A DNA stretch of 64,000 bases from Heliocybe sulcata. Taxonomy: Eukaryota; Basidiomycota; Agaricomycetes; Gloeophyllales; Gloeophyllaceae. The notes under the pieces are model-generated. The model was not told where the DNA came from. It searched no databases and saw only the letters and a list, made by a program, of their open reading frames with translations. Of the stretch, positions 11,782 to 23,605 are shown in pieces. Position numbers and translations under genes: made by a program. The stretch is from positions 416,532 through 480,531 of the forward strand of contig ML213508.1 of NCBI GenBank assembly GCA_004369045.1, given 5' to 3'. Within the stretch, counting starts at the first letter, position 1. The number at the start of each line of letters is the position of its first letter.

Positions 11782-13017
11782 TTAGACCTTGGCCAGCGCT
11801 GCGAGATCAATCAACGAGCCCTCGCTATTCAACGCTGCTTCGATCAGAGCCACATCCTTGATAGTCTCCCTCGGCTCTCCCAAGCCCGCATCCTCCGGCC
11901 CCGCCTGCCCAGCTACAGTCTTCAAGAAACTCTCGACCTCCTTCCTAACACCGACGCTCTCCTCGACGAATTCCTCCTCGCTCTCTTCGTCCTTGTCCTT
12001 CCCATCATCCCCTTTCACGGTTCTGACGGTCTTGACCGTAATCTTGATCCCACCGCTCGCGTTGTTGGCGATGATGTAGCCTCCAGTGCCGGTGATGGTA
12101 TAGCCATTGCTAGAGCCGAGCGACGGTGATGGGGAGGCGAAGGTAAGTTCGTAAATCCCTGAGGAACCGTCGCCGGAGCGCAGAATGACGTGGATCGTAT
12201 CATGCGGGGGTAGCCAGTCTTTGTGCAAGGATGCGAATGAGGACAAGAGGCTCGGGTGAGAGGCCGAGGGCAGCATAGTCCTCAGAGCGGCAGAGAAGTG
12301 GACACCTCCGTCCAACAGGAAACCACCTTGGTACTGTCAAACAACGGTAAGCCGCGAACAGGAAGGGAAGGGCAGGACGCACATCGGGGATCGTTCTCCA
12401 TGGCGTCTTATACCATTTACTGTCCTTGTCGATATAATTGATGATCTTGCTCTGGTACCCAATGACCTTCCCGATTCTACCCTCCTTCACCAAAGCACCC
12501 GCTTTCCGGAACCCGGGCTCCGCCTCAAAATTCTCGGCCACCCTCCAGATAAGCCCTTTGCTTTTATACTTTTGTTCATACTGGACGATCAGTTCCTTGG
12601 CCGTCTTAACGTCGGGTGCGATGGGTTTCTCGCTCAGGACGTGCTTGCCTGCCGCGAGCGAGGAGAGGATGATGTCGGGCTGTGTGGTGATGGGTAAGAC
12701 CACGACAACAGCGTCGATATCGGACCGGGAAAGCAGCGCTTGAAGAGAGGCATCCGAAGACTCGGGCTTGTCATAGTACACTCCAACAGAAGACAGCGAC
12801 AGCAGCTCCTTGGCGCTCGAAGCCAATGAAGATGCAGATTCCTGTGAGCGGGAGTACACTGCTTTCAGGGAGTACAGCGATCCAGACAGCTTAGACAGTG
12901 CGGGAAGGTGGGCTACGGAAACTAACGGTCAGAAACGACCTGGGACAAAGTCATCCGCGACTCGCCTTCCTTTGCGAAAATGCCCGCGCCAAGGATCGCG
13001 ATACCTACAGGAGCCAT
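11782..13017 (-). CDS. NAD(P)-dependent oxidoreductase, Gfo/Idh/MocA family
   Basis: Three exons (13017-12966, 12912-12383, 12333-11782) give 377 aa, the usual length for the family. The N-terminal Rossmann motif is VGIAILGAGIFAKEAH (GxGxxA type), followed by the family's DAVVVVLPI and HVLSEKPIA, whose Lys in EKP is the expected catalytic/cofactor residue. The C-terminal half (GGFLLDGGVHFSAALR) carries the DxxxH motif typical of the family's substrate domain. Members oxidise sugars, inositols or related cyclic substrates; this one's substrate is not readable, and the protein is probably cytosolic. The first intron (12965-12913) keeps frame only with a GC donor (G|GCGAGT), a second GC-AG intron in this window. 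Confidence 0.87.
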
Positions 13018-13417
13018 TGCGTTTGCTCAGGAGTAAACCAAGGGCCTTGTTCGTGCACGAGATGGCGAGAGACTATATACCTATGGGACGAGGTCATGCT
13101 ACCTACCCCGCGATTGCTACGGGACATTATCGGATGATATGATCTGACGTAGTGCTGGCGATATCTCGATATCTGGGCATACGAGAATAGAACGGAAGCC
13201 CGTATATCGAGTCTTGGCTGGGGAGGGGCACAGACCGGTTCTTCTCCCGGATGTACCGATACAGCGCACGGACGCAAGACAACCACATACCTCATCTGGA
13301 CGGATATCGCGCAACATGTGCCTTGTTGAGTGGTGTGCGCACGACGAACTTCACTGAGGGTTACTCGAGAACAATAATGATAGCAGCGGTAGTAAGTTCA
13401 ACAAACAAAATCCAACA
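13018..13417. other. Intergenic, 400 bp
   Basis: PEX3 3' flank running into the oxidoreductase promoter, both genes on minus. No gene or clear regulatory motif seen. Confidence 0.55.
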
Positions 13418-15292
13418 TCACCGAAATCGATCTTCAAACTTCGAGAACACGATCGCGCTCAAGACCCTGACCTCCCGCAACCCCAGCAATCCCTAAACCT
13501 CACCTGTCAGTACCATCCTCATCACCCAGAACACGGAAAACAAGACACGAAAAAGAGACAGCTCACTCACATCAACCAACTCATTCGGCATCCCCACAAC
13601 CGCCAACTTGCTCCACCTCGCAAGCCCCGGCAGCATCCCCGCCAACCGTATCCTGACATCCCCCTCCTCCTCCTCCCTTCTCTCGCTCTCAACAAACACA
13701 TTCTTCCTCAGCCCCTCGACCAACACCTCCGTAGCCTTGTCGAGGCACGCCTCGAGCACGTACGCAAAATCCGGTGACGCGAGGAGATCCCGCGTCTCGG
13801 AGAGGAGGGCGGTGAAGACCGGGTCGGGAGCGTATGGGTAGGGATGCACGGGGGAGGGTGCAGCGCCGCCCTTTTGAAGGACGTGTTGGAGGGTCTCGGC
13901 GGTTGGGGGGAGGAGAGTTGAGAGGAAGCTGAATGGAAGACGGGTTGAGATGGACGAGTGAGTGGATGAGGGAAGCCATTACTTTATTCGTCGCTCTGTG
14001 CCCTCGAACGTAACCTCGTGCTCCACTCTGCGCCTCACGTCGCCTATGAGCCGATGCACATCCATCGCGCCTAGCTTACTCTTCAGCGACACTCTGGGAT
14101 CAGCAGCAATTAACGACAACTACAATCACCATTTAGAATGGTGCTTACCCCTCGAACACCTCTTCCACTCCCCGCTTCACCCGCTCCCCCACATCTTTCC
14201 AGCCCACATGCACTATCCACCAGCTCAGCGTCAGGAACTTCCTCTCCGTTTCCCTGCCCATCATCTCTACCTCCTCATCCTCCTCATCGTCACCATCATC
14301 CGGAGGTTCCCAGAACAACGACGATATCGACACCTGGTCGAGGAGCTTCTCCCGCATACGCTCCTCGCGTTCCTGCTGAATAACAGACTGGACGTATTTA
14401 TGACGTCCGAGGATGGTGAGCTGAAGCTGGGTGAAGAGGGTGAGGAGGGTGAGGGAGTAGAGGGTGGTTAGAGTGCGGGTGAAGGCTGGGCGGGAGTCAT
14501 GGAGTGCACACGGATTTAGGGAGTAGCCTTACCGAGCATTTTGATTTCCTTCCATAGTTCAGCTTTGCTCCGCGTGCTTGAGGTGGATGACTCTCCTTCT
14601 GAGCTTGGAGGTTCTGACTATCTCGTGAAATTAAGTAGCGTAAGGATGAAAGGAGAGGGAGACTCACAGCGCCAGATTCTGTAGCCGCGCTCGCTGCAGA
14701 ACTTGTCGTGAGCATGGAGTCTGACAGGCGTGCAGCTCCATTCGAATCCTCCGATGTGCTAGCAGCTACATCGGAAGTTGCACGGGGTAAGCCCGGTCGG
14801 GCTTGCGCCGCGAACTCATCCACCCAGCTACTTGACGATCCGGCCATAGTTTCGTTATATGAAACGATCGACGCCGAACCGATATCAGAACGAGCGTCCG
14901 GTTCACCAATGGATGATATCGACTGGGATAGTGGTTCCCGGGCCCTGGACAGCCTGGACTTGGCTTGCAGCTCGTGTGTCAAAGCCTCCACGTCCATATC
15001 CTGGAGGATGTGCATGCCCAGCGTCGGCACAAGCGTCATGACCGTAAAGTTCATGTCCTCCTGGTTCTTCTCAAAGCGACGACGCAGGCTGCATACATCA
15101 ATATAACCGCCCTCCCGACCTGAAGACCACTCACTTCTCCCTCGCCGCCCGCTCCTGCTTGACCTTCTCCCTAAAGTCCTCGATGCGTGCGCTGACATAC
15201 TGGCTGAGCAGGTAGAGACCACCGGCATATCCAGCAGCTTTCGTGAGGCCCTTGCGGCGGTCGGAGACGTACTTTCGAGTCGAGTCGAGCAT
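13418..15292 (-). CDS. PEX3: Peroxin 3 (peroxisomal membrane biogenesis)
   Basis: Seven exons (15292-15135, 15088-14668, 14617-14533, 14485-14149, 14093-13983, 13928-13571, 13492-13418) join in frame to 514 aa. Pex3 sits in the ER/peroxisomal membrane, docks Pex19 with its membrane-protein cargo, and anchors inheritance factors. Family blocks visible: the N-terminal DRRKGLTKAAGYAGGLYLLS membrane anchor, QEDMNFTVMTLVPTLG, the KAELWKEIKMLAFTRTLTTL helix, GDVRRRVEHEVTFEG, and the C-terminal LSAIVFSKFEDRF. A Ser-rich insertion follows the N-terminal third. Splice sites are canonical. The last exon is 75 bp and easy to miss. Neighbouring minus-strand genes have no obvious peroxisomal link, although many basidiomycete P450 genes lie near housekeeping genes in the same way. 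Confidence 0.92.
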
Positions 15293-16133
15293 TGCGGCCG
15301 GAGAGCTGCTGCAGCTTCGGGCACTCGAGCGACAAGCGCGGGGAATCACGTGTGCAGGGGCCGCTACGGACAGCCACGTGGCTCTAGTGTGGCTACGTAG
15401 CTGCCACGAAGCCTAAGTGCTTTCCAGCGTCGCGTCTTTACAGCGCTCACAATTCGAGAGTGCTTGCCATTGGTCTGAGACAAGGATAAAGACAGACAAA
15501 GCGCATAATCTGTGTATGCATTTAATCGTGACTCAATTCGCAGTAAAGGGGACATCGCGCCTGGCACTAGCTCTTCGCGTACCATACTGAGACGGAAGGT
15601 GGGAGAGGGGGAAGCAGCTAGTGGCTCACAGTAGAATGAATTAAAACATACATACATGGATGTGGCACAGCAAAAATCTGTCATATTTGTAAGTAGCGAT
15701 GATAAAGTGGCGTGTAACGAAGAGAATGTGGCAGAACAAGCATCTCGTGCCAAATTGTGGCACAGAGTCACGCAGCCACCGTAGGTCTCACGCCCAGTAT
15801 CGTTCTCATACCTGTGTCATGAGCACGCGCCAAGGTATGCTTCGTTGCCATGAAGTTAGGAAAGTCGAAGATTTAATCGAAAAGGAGAGATGCGACAATA
15901 TGCAGTCCAGATACCAGTGATTTATCATGTTGCACCGCATCTGCAGACTGCATCCTCCTCGGCCACGTATGACAGGCGGAAAACAAAATTATTCAATAGC
16001 AACTAGGAGACATATGCAATTAATCTGTACGAGTTAATCTGTACGGCCGGAGCCGTCTGCTGCTCTTCGGCCTGATATACTTAATCAGTAGAAGAGAGTC
16101 GGTGGAACGCCTAGCGTTCATTCTGTAATTAGT
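15293..16133. other. Intergenic, no gene seen
   Basis: About 840 bp between the PEX3 start and the P450 stop. Open frames on both strands are short and unsupported. Confidence 0.55.
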
Positions 16134-18135
16134 TTACTGTCTTCTTCTCAGAAGGACGGGAAGCGACGGCGTGTCCATGGTAAAGCAGTCACGATGACCA
16201 GGTTCTTGAGTGAACGCGATCGCGCCTTTGACAGGGTCCGCCAGGCTCATATCGAAGCTCTTGACCATCATGTACACAACAGTCCGCAGCTCCAGCATTG
16301 CCAGCTGCTTTCCTACACACGCAAATGTCCCTGATCCACATGGTTGAGCAGCATCCCACCGTATATCAGCGAAGGTTACTCACCAGTAGAGAACGGGTTA
16401 AATGCGTCCTTGCGCAGTGCAAGCTCAGGCTCGGACGACCACCTCTGTGGTATGAACTCATCGGGTCGGGGAAAGCAGCGGGGATCTTCACAACCAAAGT
16501 CAAAGCAATTGCGGTCAGTTGAAAAGTTACCCTCGAGTACGCTCACGAATGCGAGGTTTCAGATGGCGTCGCTCACTCACCTCGATGCAGAACATAAGTC
16601 GGCGTCGCTACGACTGTGTCTCCCGGGATGAACCGCCCTGCAATGACGGCACCTTCTTTGGGCGTCATGCGCTGCAGGCCACTGAGCACCGGTGGATACA
16701 GACGAAGGGCTTCATTGATGATGCCATCGAGGACCGGTAGGTTCTTGAGCGACGAATGGGAGATTTCGTCGATGGGGGGCAAGGGATCGAGCTCTTGTTG
16801 CAGGAGGCGCAGTTCCTCTGGGTGGGTGGTGAGAAGAAAGAATATGTTTGTGAGTGTGGCAGCGACTGTGTCACTCCCGGCAGTAATGGCAAGCTCGGAG
16901 TCGCATACAAGGTCTCGCTGACTGAGGAGGGGATCCTTTGCTCGTTTGGAGTCATCGTCCACCAGGTACGTGAAGATGTCTGGCAGGTCCTTCTTCATCT
17001 GTAGAAGCTCGATAAGTCAAGATGCTGGTATTTCCAGGTCAATGATAGATCTCACCTTCCTTCGCTCCTCCAGCTGCTCGCCGCACCATCGTATCCATTT
17101 CGCTCGTTGTCCACTAACAAAGGGCATATGCTGGAACAGCACGAACGTCCATGGCATAGTAAACAAGATGCCAAGCAGCGGCTTGATCGTGTACGACTGT
17201 TTGAAAACCGTGTTCTCTTCCCTTTGCTCGGACATGATATTGAATGATTTTCCAAAGGTCAAATCGCCCATTGCATCGAGGGTGAAAAAGTGGTACCAGA
17301 ACATGAGGTCCACTGATTGTTCGCCTGAGGACCAGGAGTTGAGATGGGAGATGAGCTCAAGGCTGTGAGCAATGATGCGGGGCTCATAAGACTTGAGCGC
17401 TAGAATCATCATGGACATGTTAAGAGGCGGCACGAAGCTATCAGCGTGTCTCTTGGCGTACCTTTCTCGGTGAATCCTCTGTCCCATACCTTCCGTCTCT
17501 GAGAGCGCAACGCCTTATCCCTCGTTAGTTGTAGGGAGTAGTTCGGATAGTTGATATCATAGAACGGGCCCTTGATACAGGTGCTCTTGTGCCCGTGAAT
17601 GTCTTGCACAGCGTCCGGGTGACATATCGAAATCTCTCGCGGTCCTGGACATACGATCAACTGATTTAGCGGAATCACACAACATACAATGATCTCGAAT
17701 CTCACGAATGCGGACAAAGTCCCCGTACTGGCGATGCAGCTCTTGCACCTTTAAGTGCCATTTATTTCCTTTGGCGCTCACGGCCATACTCCAGAATGCC
17801 GTCAACCTCGCAGGAAGCGGTCCGGGATAAGCTCGAAGTGGGTGAAAGATAGCGCGATACAGGAGTATCGAGCTGAACAACCCCGTCAGATACCCCGCGG
17901 ATGCGGTCAATGAAGCTGTCGCTGCTTCGACCCATGATGGATAGACAATAGCTGCTGCTACAAAGACCAAGCATAGTGCAAACGAGTGATAGATCGCAAT
18001 TCGAGGCGCATACTTGTCTAGTTCCCCGCGAACAAAGATCAACCAGTGGGAGGACAGTCCGACAACGACCGAGACGAGAAGCAACTGTTGGAAGCTCGGG
18101 ATCGGGACGCCTTGGAAGAGATCCAAGAAGTCCAT
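16134..18135 (-). CDS. Cytochrome P450 monooxygenase
   Basis: Six exons (18135-17706, 17644-17462, 17399-17056, 16998-16581, 16485-16384, 16330-16134) give 557 aa. Landmarks run in order: an N-terminal stretch with two to three hydrophobic segments (ER anchor), the HPLRAYPGP hinge, the C-helix WDRGF, the I-helix AGSDT oxygen-activating motif, EALR (ExxR of the K helix), the PQRW turn, and the haem loop FSTGTFACVGKQLA with the Cys thiolate ligand. All catalytic motifs are intact, so it should be an active monooxygenase at the ER membrane using NADPH-P450 reductase. The substrate is unknown; no other clear secondary-metabolism gene is adjacent except the NRPS-like enzyme 15 kb away. The start at 18135 is preferred over an upstream ATG (18189) because it places the membrane anchor at the N-terminus. 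Confidence 0.93.
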
Positions 18136-18902
18136 GGCTTGGCGGGAGCAACTTCGACTTGAGTTCTGAATGGGCACACAATGTTCCATCTATATTGGAC
18201 GCTAAACCGTCGCTGCCGACCCTGTATCAGGCTGGCGCTTACAATGGGGTTACAACGAGAAATTTCACTTCCGGCGAACCCAGCCCGATAATATGTCATC
18301 TGAGTTATGTTGTAGATCTGGTCGACTACTGCTGGATTTTTCCTGTTTTGGGCGCCAGGACGGGGGACGGGGTTGCAATGCCGAGATTCCTTGCATGCAG
18401 ATTTTGATTGCATGCAGATTTTTGATCTCAGAGTGGTGGCTGTGCGGTCGTATCAGTGGCGCGATCGTCCTTGTGGCGTTGAAACAGGGCCAGATCCTAC
18501 GCGTCGATAGTGCACAGGCCCACCCCGGCCGCCAGAGGAAACGGAACTAGACGTTACGGCAAATACGGCTTTCACCTTCCATAGCATCGATGGGCAGGAG
18601 TAGGACCAGGTTGTCGACGCCCCGAGCGGTTGTGATGCAGTCATCCAACCTGCTGGCCAACCAGGTCCAAGCAAGGATAATCCTATGTTAACACGTTAGT
18701 CGCCAAACAGGGCATCGAAGGCGTGAGCTGCCCTCATATTCCTAGAACGAAAGCTGGACGACAACGCCGCGTTAGAATATGTACCGCAGCAGACCTGTGG
18801 GTACGTCCAGAACGCGCATTCATGCTCACAATATCGCCCGATAATGGAAACGGTGATGCGATTGCGCGTAAACCATTATCTACAAAAAAAGCATAGGTGA
18901 TA
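18136..18902. other. Intergenic with a short tandem duplication
   Basis: P450 promoter side. A near-perfect tandem duplication of about 17 bp (ttgcatgcagattttga) lies at 18391-18425, giving two closely spaced GCATGC palindromes. No gene seen. Confidence 0.6.
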
Positions 18903-20254
18903 TCACAGCTTATCACACATGCCAATGTCGTGCTCCTTCAGAATCTTGCTGCCAGGTTCCACTCCTTCGACCCAACGGATACTGCTGGTGTTTAACCCAA
19001 GCGGATAGTGCACGTCCCTCCCCGAGAACTCAAAGTCGGCAAGCATGATCTTCTTCGCGTCCGTGTGCACAAAAATGTTCACCCGACGGACATCCCCGAA
19101 GGCAAAACCGGTGTCATGCAGCCGCATCAGAGCGGAGCGCACGGCGTCGCGCGTCTCGGCTGGGATGGCGGGCTGGCCTATGAATGCTGAAGCGAGGTTC
19201 TGCCAGGGTCGTTCGAGGTGATCCATGACGATCATCTTCAGCCCACCGCGCACATTGATGCAGAGGTGCATGCGTGGAGCCAGTCCGCTCTCGCCCAATA
19301 CCGTGTGCGCTTCGTGACCATACCGATTGCAAAACTTGATGACAACGTGCTGCTGCCTCAGCGTACCCGTATAAAGCGCGCGGCTGTAATCACTCGATTT
19401 GCGGCCATCGTAATCCAAGTACCCGGTGAACTTGAGGTCATTGAGGATCCCCAGCTGAGAGGAGTCCAGCTCTTCAGCGGGTGTAGGAGAAGGGAAGAGA
19501 CGTGACGGCAGTACAGTATCCGGACTGCCTGCATTCATGGCAGTCGTGTAGTATGTTTCCAGCTCAGCAAGTGCGGTTCGGAGGGCACCAAACGTCGCCG
19601 CGACTCGCGCAATGCGCGATTCATGCGGTGGCGCACCATAGAGCCTGATCGGCTCTCCGATCGGTTGTACAGTGGCGATTTCTGTGAAGACCGCGCCATA
19701 TATTTGAAGCAAAGGGCCGGAAAAGACGACCAAGACACATAGGCAGCATGTCCGCTGACATATGTCTTTGTACTGAACACGCAAGATTAAATTGATTGGT
19801 CGCAATACTGCCGCAACAAACGTACCTGCTCTTGGGTTACCATCTTGGCGTAATCAACCGCTATCCGAATCCCGGCGTTACCTCCCAGTCCGACCTCCGG
19901 TGTCCATTCCTCGAGCCATGCTAAGACGCTGTATGGCGTAAGCCTAATCACAGCATCTGGAACACCAATTTTTCCTGGCAGCTCATAGTGTGTTTCCCTA
20001 AAAAACCCGGCGAGCAACCCATCCAGATGTGGACGCAACTCCTGCATGCGCTCGCTCTCCGAATTATAGACGTCTGCAGACGCAGCACACAATTTCCACG
20101 CCAATCTACATGAATCGCTCGCCAAATCCAAATCACTGGCCGGCAACGATCCGTTATCCAGGGCGTCGACGAGCGTTGCCAGATCCTTGTTGAATATAGC
20201 AATAGAGGGCGCAAAATGGTTGGCGCGGTGGTTGTAGATCAAGTCGGTTCCCAT
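18903..20254 (-). CDS. Protein-kinase-like fungal protein
   Basis: Two firm exons (20254-19826 and 19772-18903) give 432 aa from the ATG at 20254. The N-terminal half resembles fungal kinase-like proteins that have a helical domain, then a GA-x-F block (IYGAVFTEIATVQP). The C-terminal half carries VVIKFCNRYG (a VAIK-type lysine), FGDVRRVNIFV (an HRD-like loop with catalytic Asp and Asn) and MLADFEFSG (DFE in place of DFG). The core phosphotransfer residues are therefore kept. The open frame continues upstream: an exon ending near 20330, a small one at 20426-20390 and a long frame up to about 20700 can be spliced in register, but no ATG was found for them. The true N-terminus may be longer. 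Substrate and pathway are unknown. Confidence 0.68.
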
Positions 20255-21003
20255 AGCTCTGAGATATCCGCCGTCGCTGTGCGCATAAGTAGACGGTGAA
20301 TCAAAGTCGGCGCGTGCTTTGCGAATGGCACTGATTTGATCTGAGATACATTGAAAGTGGTTACTGAGATACAGTGATTGTGCACTTACTGAAATCGGCG
20401 TGCGTCAAGTTGTGCGTCAAGCCGCACTACCTGTCCTTATCCTGCAATTCAGCAGGATCTAACAGGCAATGTAAGCCATTGGGTATAGACGAGAGATTGT
20501 TATGCACAGTGCGGGTAGGTAATAACGCCGTGGATTAGACCGGGCGTGTCGATGTTTGGGAGCGAGGTTAGCGGTGCATCCTGACCAACTGCTTGAAGCT
20601 CATTCTGTCTTTCTTTGATATACTCTTCGAGGTTCGAGTGGGTGGTAGGCGGTAGCGTGTTGAGCTGTGGCAACAGGTTGAAAATCACTTTTACAATGAT
20701 AGTGAGAGAGCACACAAATATCTTGATTCGTCAATTCCAAGTCTACCGTAAAAGTGCGAGTTTATCGCGAACAGGCTGGTCAAAAGGTGACCGGTGACCA
20801 ACAGTACTGGGAGGGTCTCGCTCTAGCCGAAGGTAGACGCGATGACTGCCGGAGATTCTGACGTCGGAAAAGAAGACGAGATAATATATAGTAGTAGTAA
20901 TGCATGATATAGGGGTACAACCGAGTACTTATGCCACATTCTCACCCTTACGTAAACCTGCCCTCTTACTGTAAAGCAACTTCACCACCAACGCCGACGC
21001 ACC
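20255..21003. other. Region with possible 5' exons of the kinase-like gene
   Basis: On minus, coding-like sequence continues at 20330-20255, 20426-20390 and about 20700-20508, joined by plausible GT-AG introns, but without a start codon. The right part (20830-21003) is the promoter of the next plus-strand gene. Confidence 0.35.
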
Positions 21004-21460
21004 ATGGTCAGTACTAGTCTCTGTCCCACACCCCGCATCCCTCACTAACACGCGCCCACAGGGAGGCGGCTCTCGCTATCCCTACCCCAAAGAAGTCTGG
21101 TCCCCAGCCGGTACGTCCTCCCTCCCGCCCACTCCCCCCTCTCACACCCCCCAGGCGGCTGGTGGACGCGCCCCTCGAACTGGAAATCCAACACCGCCAT
21201 CGCCTTCGCCGGCATCCTCGCGATCACGTACGCGACCTGGCAGGTCAGCGCCGACAAGGAGGTGCGTCTTTGTGATGCGTCGTCTGGGCAGTGCTGACAT
21301 ATATCGTCGCGACTGTGTAGTGGCGATTCCAGGAGCCGACTAGAGATATCCCGTCTATGAGGGTGAGAGCAGTGTTTCTTGGTGTGTGGTATAGTGCTGA
21401 CGGAGGTTGTAGTGGACGAAGCAGTACCGGGACAAGCAGGACAAGGCTGCTGATTCGTAG
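21004..21460 (+). CDS. Small probable mitochondrial single-span protein
   Basis: Five exons (21004-21006, 21062-21110, 21155-21261, 21321-21362, 21413-21460) give 82 aa. The sequence reads GGGSRYPYPKEVWSPAGGWW, then one hydrophobic segment (TAIAFAGILAITYATWQVS), then a charged tail. Short proteins with an aromatic, proline-rich N-terminus and a single span are typical of accessory subunits of respiratory complex I in fungi. I suspect that role but cannot name the subunit. The first exon is only the ATG, followed directly by an intron (GTCAGT...ACAG). Five exons for 82 codons makes this gene easy to miss. Every junction keeps frame and all introns are GT-AG. Confidence 0.75.
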
Positions 21461-21731
21461 ACATGCCTGCACTACGCAATGTAACTTCCGTGTCTCTTGA
21501 TCCATGTCCGTGTCCGTGTCTACCCGAGCTACCGTTTTGACGCGTGGTTCAACGAGTCGGCATAAATCCGTACGCATATGTCGTTTATTATCCATTCCCA
21601 TCCTCCGTCTACGAAACTCCATAAGAGGATCTTCCGCCGCGCCCGACACTAATATATACACCTAATATACAACATCCCTCGAAACCAAACATCACAACGA
21701 CAGACTAACACAAGAAACGCCACAGAGACCT

Positions 21732-23605
21732 TCACTCCTCTGTCAAATCTGAACCCGCCTCCTCCTCCTCCTCCTCCTCCTCCTCCCCATCCGCACCATC
21801 CCCCGGGATAGTCATCATATCATTCAAACTAACCCCCCATCAGCCCAGCTCAGCAGAACCCAAAAGTCACCCACCAATGCACAAACGGCCTCGCCACCTC
21901 CACAACCCTCCCCAGCTCCTCCTTCCACTCCCTCCTCAAAACCTCCTCATCCTCAAACCTACCACCTCATCAGCTCCACACCCTCCCACCACACAACCAC
22001 TCAGTACTCACCTATGAACCACCACAAACGTGCGCAGCTTCAACAGATCGATATCCCTATGCCCCACGCCTCCCATCAGCCCCTCGCACCCCTAAGCACT
22101 GAAAACTCACTCGTGCGCTTTATCCACGCCCTTCGGCGCCGTCTTCAGCTCGTCCTCGAACCCGAACACGCTCTGCCGGAGCCCCTTGGGATGGGGCTTG
22201 GGCTCGCCAAAGAGCGCAACAAAGGCGGGCTGGGCGAGGACCTTGCGCAGGCGCGCGGGGTTGCGGAGGATGTTGTTCCTACAAGGAGTGAGATGAAGGG
22301 AGTACGAGGAGGAGCGAAAAAGGGAGGGAAGCGCACCGGATGGTCTGCAGCTCATTTTTTCCGGGCCGCCATACGCCCGCCGCGAGGAGGCTCTCGCCGG
22401 GCTTCACTACATCGCATTATCATTACTCCTTTCTTAACCTCAACCACAGACTTGGCGCACCTGATCTATCTCACGCACATATACTCAGCATTCTGCGACG
22501 ATCGATATAAGCGACTCACACATGATCTGCCGCAACGCACAGAGGTCCAGCTGTAACTCGAGCGAATAGTGCGGAAGGAACTCACAATGCGCAAAGATGC
22601 CCTTGCGTCCGCTCCTCGAGAAACTCGCCGAAAAACCCGTCTTGTACGGCGTCTTGTCGTTGCTGAACCGGACCTACGTACGCTCCCGAATCAGAAAGAA
22701 AAGACGATGGCGGGAAAGGAGAGGAGAAGAGAAAAGCGTACGTCGCGGTAGATCCGGTAAACAACGTCCTTTGGCGGCAAAGGCGGGATCTGCGGGTCGC
22801 ATTCAACGAGGATGTCCGTGAGGGCCTCGATAAAGTCTTTAAACTCCTGCTCCGCTACGCGGTACACCGGTTCTGCCCCCCGTCCCCGTCCCGTCAGCCC
22901 GCGCCCTCTGACATCGAGTGGAAATGGCGTGCGCACCGTGTAGCTTGAACCTGCGATATTACGAGCAATCAGTTCTAGTTAGTAGGGAGAGGAGGGAGGG
23001 AGGGAGGGGGGTACCATTGTCGGTCGTTGCACTCGGGCTTCTTCAGCTCGCGCAGGAAGGCGAGCGTGTTTCTCGATATCTGGCCGGGAGGGACTAGTGT
23101 GCCCCGAGTCAGCGCTCAGTTAAAGTGGCGTAAAAGACGCTAGGCAGGCATGCGCACCTCGTCCGGTCGTCGGCGCGCTGACGACCGTGCCCACGACTTC
23201 CTGGCCGTCTGCGAGGTCTTCCTCCTCATATACATGCGAATCCGTCTTTCGCTTCTTCACGGGCGATTTTGATTTCCTGGTCCCCTTCCCCCCTCTCCTT
23301 TTCTTTTTCGCGCCTTCGTCGGACTCGTCGTCCAGATTGTCGCTGTCCAGCTCCTCCTCCTCCTCCTCCTCCTCCTCCTCCTCCTCAAAATCACTCTCAT
23401 CCCGCTTCCGCCTCTTACTTAACCCGCGTTTCCTCTTCCTCTTCCTCCCCTCCCCCTCCCCCTCCTCATCTAAGCCATCGCTATCCCACCTCTCCGCCTC
23501 CTTTTCACCCTTCTTCACCCCAACCTTCCGGGGAGACCTGCGCAGCCCGTCTTCTCCTTTCTTAAAGCACTTCGAGTTTGACTTGTTAACAGCGCCAGCA
23601 GCCAT
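21732..23605 (-). CDS. DUF2461 (TIGR02453) family protein with acidic ends
   Basis: Ten exons (23605-23158, 23093-23015, 22950-22937, 22872-22742, 22673-22586, 22406-22337, 22278-22111, 22056-22012, 21958-21875, 21828-21732) give 407 aa. The DUF2461 core is clear: TLAFLRELKK, VYRVAEQEFKDFIEAL, VVYRIYRDVRFSNDKTPYKT, ESLLAAGVWRPGKNELQTIR, and a C-terminal ARPFVHCLNDMM. Its biochemical role is unknown. Before the core lies about 150 residues of KRKRK-type basic clusters and a run of Glu, suggesting a nuclear protein. The C-terminus has another Glu run. Both Glu runs come from GAG microsatellites. The third exon is a 14-nt microexon. The 179-bp intron 22585-22407 is atypically long and the splice there leaves the block a few residues short, so one small exon may be missing. 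Confidence 0.82.
21758..21786. repeat. CCT/GAG trinucleotide microsatellite, coding
   Basis: A run of about nine CCT units that, on minus, encodes eight consecutive Glu in the C-terminal tail of the DUF2461 protein. Confidence 0.9.
23351..23386. repeat. CTC/GAG trinucleotide microsatellite, coding
   Basis: About twelve CTC units encoding the main Glu run in the N-terminal region of the DUF2461 protein. It is likely to vary in length between strains. Confidence 0.9.

Noticed and set aside
18403-18420. Paired GCATGC sites near the P450 as an operator
   Set aside because: They arise from a simple tandem duplication, and nothing else supports a regulatory role.
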